A stretch of 6,968 bases of DNA, taken from NCBI GenBank assembly GCA_027348115.1, contig DAIEQA010000228.1, positions 1 through 6,968 of the forward strand, given 5' to 3'. The translations under genes were made by a program, and so were the position numbers. Below, piece after piece: positions 5,350 through 6,968 of this stretch (position 1 is the first letter of the stretch; every line of letters begins with the position of its first letter). The notes below the pieces were generated by a model. The model ran no database searches, was not told the DNA's origin, and saw only the letters and a program-made list of their open reading frames with translations. Source of the DNA: Fen-1258 sp027348115. GTDB lineage: Bacteria > Bacteroidota > Ignavibacteria > Ignavibacteriales > Melioribacteraceae.

Positions 5350-6968
5350 ATGGCAGAACACCTTAATTCTTTTAGTGGTTCCGATAAATTGAAACGAATC
5401 ATATTCGGAGCACCTAGAAACATTAATGATCCTAAAATTTTTCACAAGATCGCTCTGATTCCGATCCTTGCGTGGATTGGGCTTGGTGCAGACGGATTGT
5501 CTTCGTCATCATACGGACCCGAAGAAGCATTCAGAGCATTGGGAAGCCACACTTATCTTGCATTAGTTCTTGCAATGGCCACCGCATTGACTGTATTTAT
5601 AATCTCCTACGCATATTCAAGAATTATAGAACATTTTCCGCATGGCGGCGGAGGCTACATAGTTGCAACACATATGCTGGGAAACAGGGCCGGTGTAATT
5701 TCTGGTTCCGCTCTATTGGTTGATTATATTTTGACAATAACAGTTTCAATTGCGGCATGTGCCGATGCAATATTCAGCTATCTTCCAATCGAACTGCAGG
5801 GATACAAAATAATTTTTGCTTCACTTCTTATAATGCTCCTCATTGTGCTGAATATCAGGGGAATAAAGGAATCTATTACCGGCTTAGCTCCGATATTTTT
5901 TACTTTTTTAGTGACGCATATAATTTTGCTGGGTTACGGAATTTTTAGTCACGCAGGAGAAGTAAAACCGGTAGTGGAAAATTTCGGATCAAGTTTACAA
6001 AAAGATATTGGCACCATAGGATATTTGGGAATACTAATGCTGATACTGCGGGCGTATTCACTTGGAGGCGGAACGTACACGGGAATTGAAGCCGTCTCTA
6101 ATGGCCTTCAGATAATGAGAGACCCTAAAGTTCAAACCGGAAAGAGAACAATGTTTTACATGGCCACTTCGCTGGCAATAACGGCCGGGGGGCTGTTTCT
6201 CTGTTATCTTCTGTTCGGAATAAAACCAGTTGAAGGAAAAACATTAAACGCCGCTTTAGCAGACGGATTATTCGGTTCATGGGGCATTGGAAAAATTCTA
6301 GCAGCTGTTACAATATTTTCGGAAGGAGCTCTTCTTTTAGTTGCGGCACAGGCGGGATTTATTGATGCGCCGCGCGTTATGGCTAATATGGCAGTGGATT
6401 CATGGCTGCCGCACAGATTTGCATCTTTCTCCGAACGACTGACTATGCAGAACGGAGTTGTTATGGTTGGAACTGCAGCGCTTATATTACTTTTCTATAC
6501 TCACGGATCGATATCTGCTTTGGTTGTAATGTATTCCATCAATGTGTTCCTGACTTTTTCTCTTTCGGAATTCGGCATGTCTAAATTTTTTATAACTCAC
6601 AGAAAAAAAGAAAAAGAGTGGATGAAACATCTAAGCGTGCATCTCACCGGCTTAACGTTGTGCTTGACAATTTTAGTCATTACGGTTTATGAGAAATTTC
6701 TGGAAGGGGGATGGCTGACGCTGGTTATTACATCTGTTGTGATTTCAGGATGTTATGCGATAAAAAATCATTATCAAAAAATAAAAGTTGAAGAGGATAA
6801 ATTCGACGAACTGCTTACCAATATTCCAACTGTCGGAGAGCCGAATAATGAATCTGTTGACAACAGAGATATGACAGCAGTGCTTTTAGTTAACGGTTAT
6901 AACGGATTTGGAGTTCATACTTTCTTAACCATAATAAGACAATTTCCGGGCTTCTATAAAAATTTTAT
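5350..6968 (+). CDS. KimA-like K+ importer of the KUP/APC superfamily, C-terminus cut off by window edge
   Basis: 539 codons are visible. About twelve membrane helices span residues 36-472, followed by the start of a cytosolic domain (MTAVLLVNGYNGFG from 508). Generic annotation would be an amino-acid permease, but the closest match I recall is Bacillus KimA. Shared stretches include ADGLSSSSYG (47-56), FPHGGGGYIV (96-105), LLVDYILTITVSI (122-134), YTGIEAVSN (243-251) and IKNHY (471-475). All residues reported to bind K+ in KimA have equivalents: D48, Y55, T129, S133, T244, E247 and Y395 (KimA D36, Y43, T121, S125, T230, E233, Y377, from memory). Location beside kdp fits K+ uptake. The ATG at 5350 aligns with the KimA N-terminus. 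It has only a weak GGA about nine bases upstream, and the frame is open back to an ATG at 5215, which would add 45 polar residues without a ribosome site. Confidence 0.85.
   Translation, partial: MAEHLNSFSGSDKLKRIIFGAPRNINDPKIFHKIALIPILAWIGLGADGLSSSSYGPEEAFRALGSHTYLALVLAMATALTVFIISYAYSRIIEHFPHGGGGYIVATHMLGNRAGVISGSALLVDYILTITVSIAACADAIFSYLPIELQGYKIIFASLLIMLLIVLNIRGIKESITGLAPIFFTFLVTHIILLGYGIFSHAGEVKPVVENFGSSLQKDIGTIGYLGILMLILRAYSLGGGTYTGIEAVSNGLQIMRDPKVQTGKRTMFYMATSLAITAGGLFLCYLLFGIKPVEGKTLNAALADGLFGSWGIGKILAAVTIFSEGALLLVAAQAGFIDAPRVMANMAVDSWLPHRFASFSERLTMQNGVVMVGTAALILLFYTHGSISALVVMYSINVFLTFSLSEFGMSKFFITHRKKEKEWMKHLSVHLTGLTLCLTILVITVYEKFLEGGWLTLVITSVVISGCYAIKNHYQKIKVEEDKFDELLTNIPTVGEPNNESVDNRDMTAVLLVNGYNGFGVHTFLTIIRQFPGFYKNF

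Noticed and set aside
5472..6584. Several plus-strand frames within the permease
   Set aside because: They are out-of-frame shadows. The permease frame itself is continuous from 5350 to the window end and matches KimA throughout.

Overview
This window is a potassium-uptake locus. It probably comes from a mesophilic or moderately thermophilic member of the Ignavibacteriota/Bacteroidota (FCB) group. That guess rests on three things: moderately AT-rich sequence, a porin of the OmpL-like BBP2 type common in that group, and clear Shine-Dalgarno sequences (AGGAGGAG before kdpB, GGAG before kdpF), which fit Ignavibacteria better than Bacteroidia. No 16S rRNA or other marker gene is present, so the placement is an inference.

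Layout. On the minus strand, read from right to left, there is a possible 40-residue one-helix membrane protein (5034-5156), a 16-18-stranded-type outer-membrane beta-barrel porin (3587-5014), a 193-base gap (3394-3586), kdpF (3298-3393), kdpA (1584-3278) and kdpB (1-1553). kdpB runs off the left edge before its C-terminal third. kdpC and any kdpD/kdpE sensor genes are not in view. On the plus strand, diverging from this group, a large APC-superfamily permease starts at 5350 and runs off the right edge after 539 codons. It resembles KimA, the Bacillus potassium importer of the KUP family, much more than an amino-acid permease.

How the genes work together (inference from family knowledge). The porin would let cations cross the outer membrane. 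KdpFABC is the ATP-driven, high-affinity K+ pump of the inner membrane, with KdpA as the selective channel-like subunit, KdpB as the P-type ATPase and KdpF as a small stabilising helix. The KimA-like protein would be a second, probably proton-driven, K+ importer. The shared 193-base upstream region (5157-5349) holds candidate divergent promoters whose -35-like boxes coincide.

The less ordinary parts are the KimA-like neighbour, the porin placed directly upstream of kdpF, two hydrophobic short reading frames in the porin-kdpF gap, and a five-codon mini-ORF bridging kdpF to kdpA. I see no RNA genes, insertion sequences, CRISPR arrays or clear intrinsic terminators.
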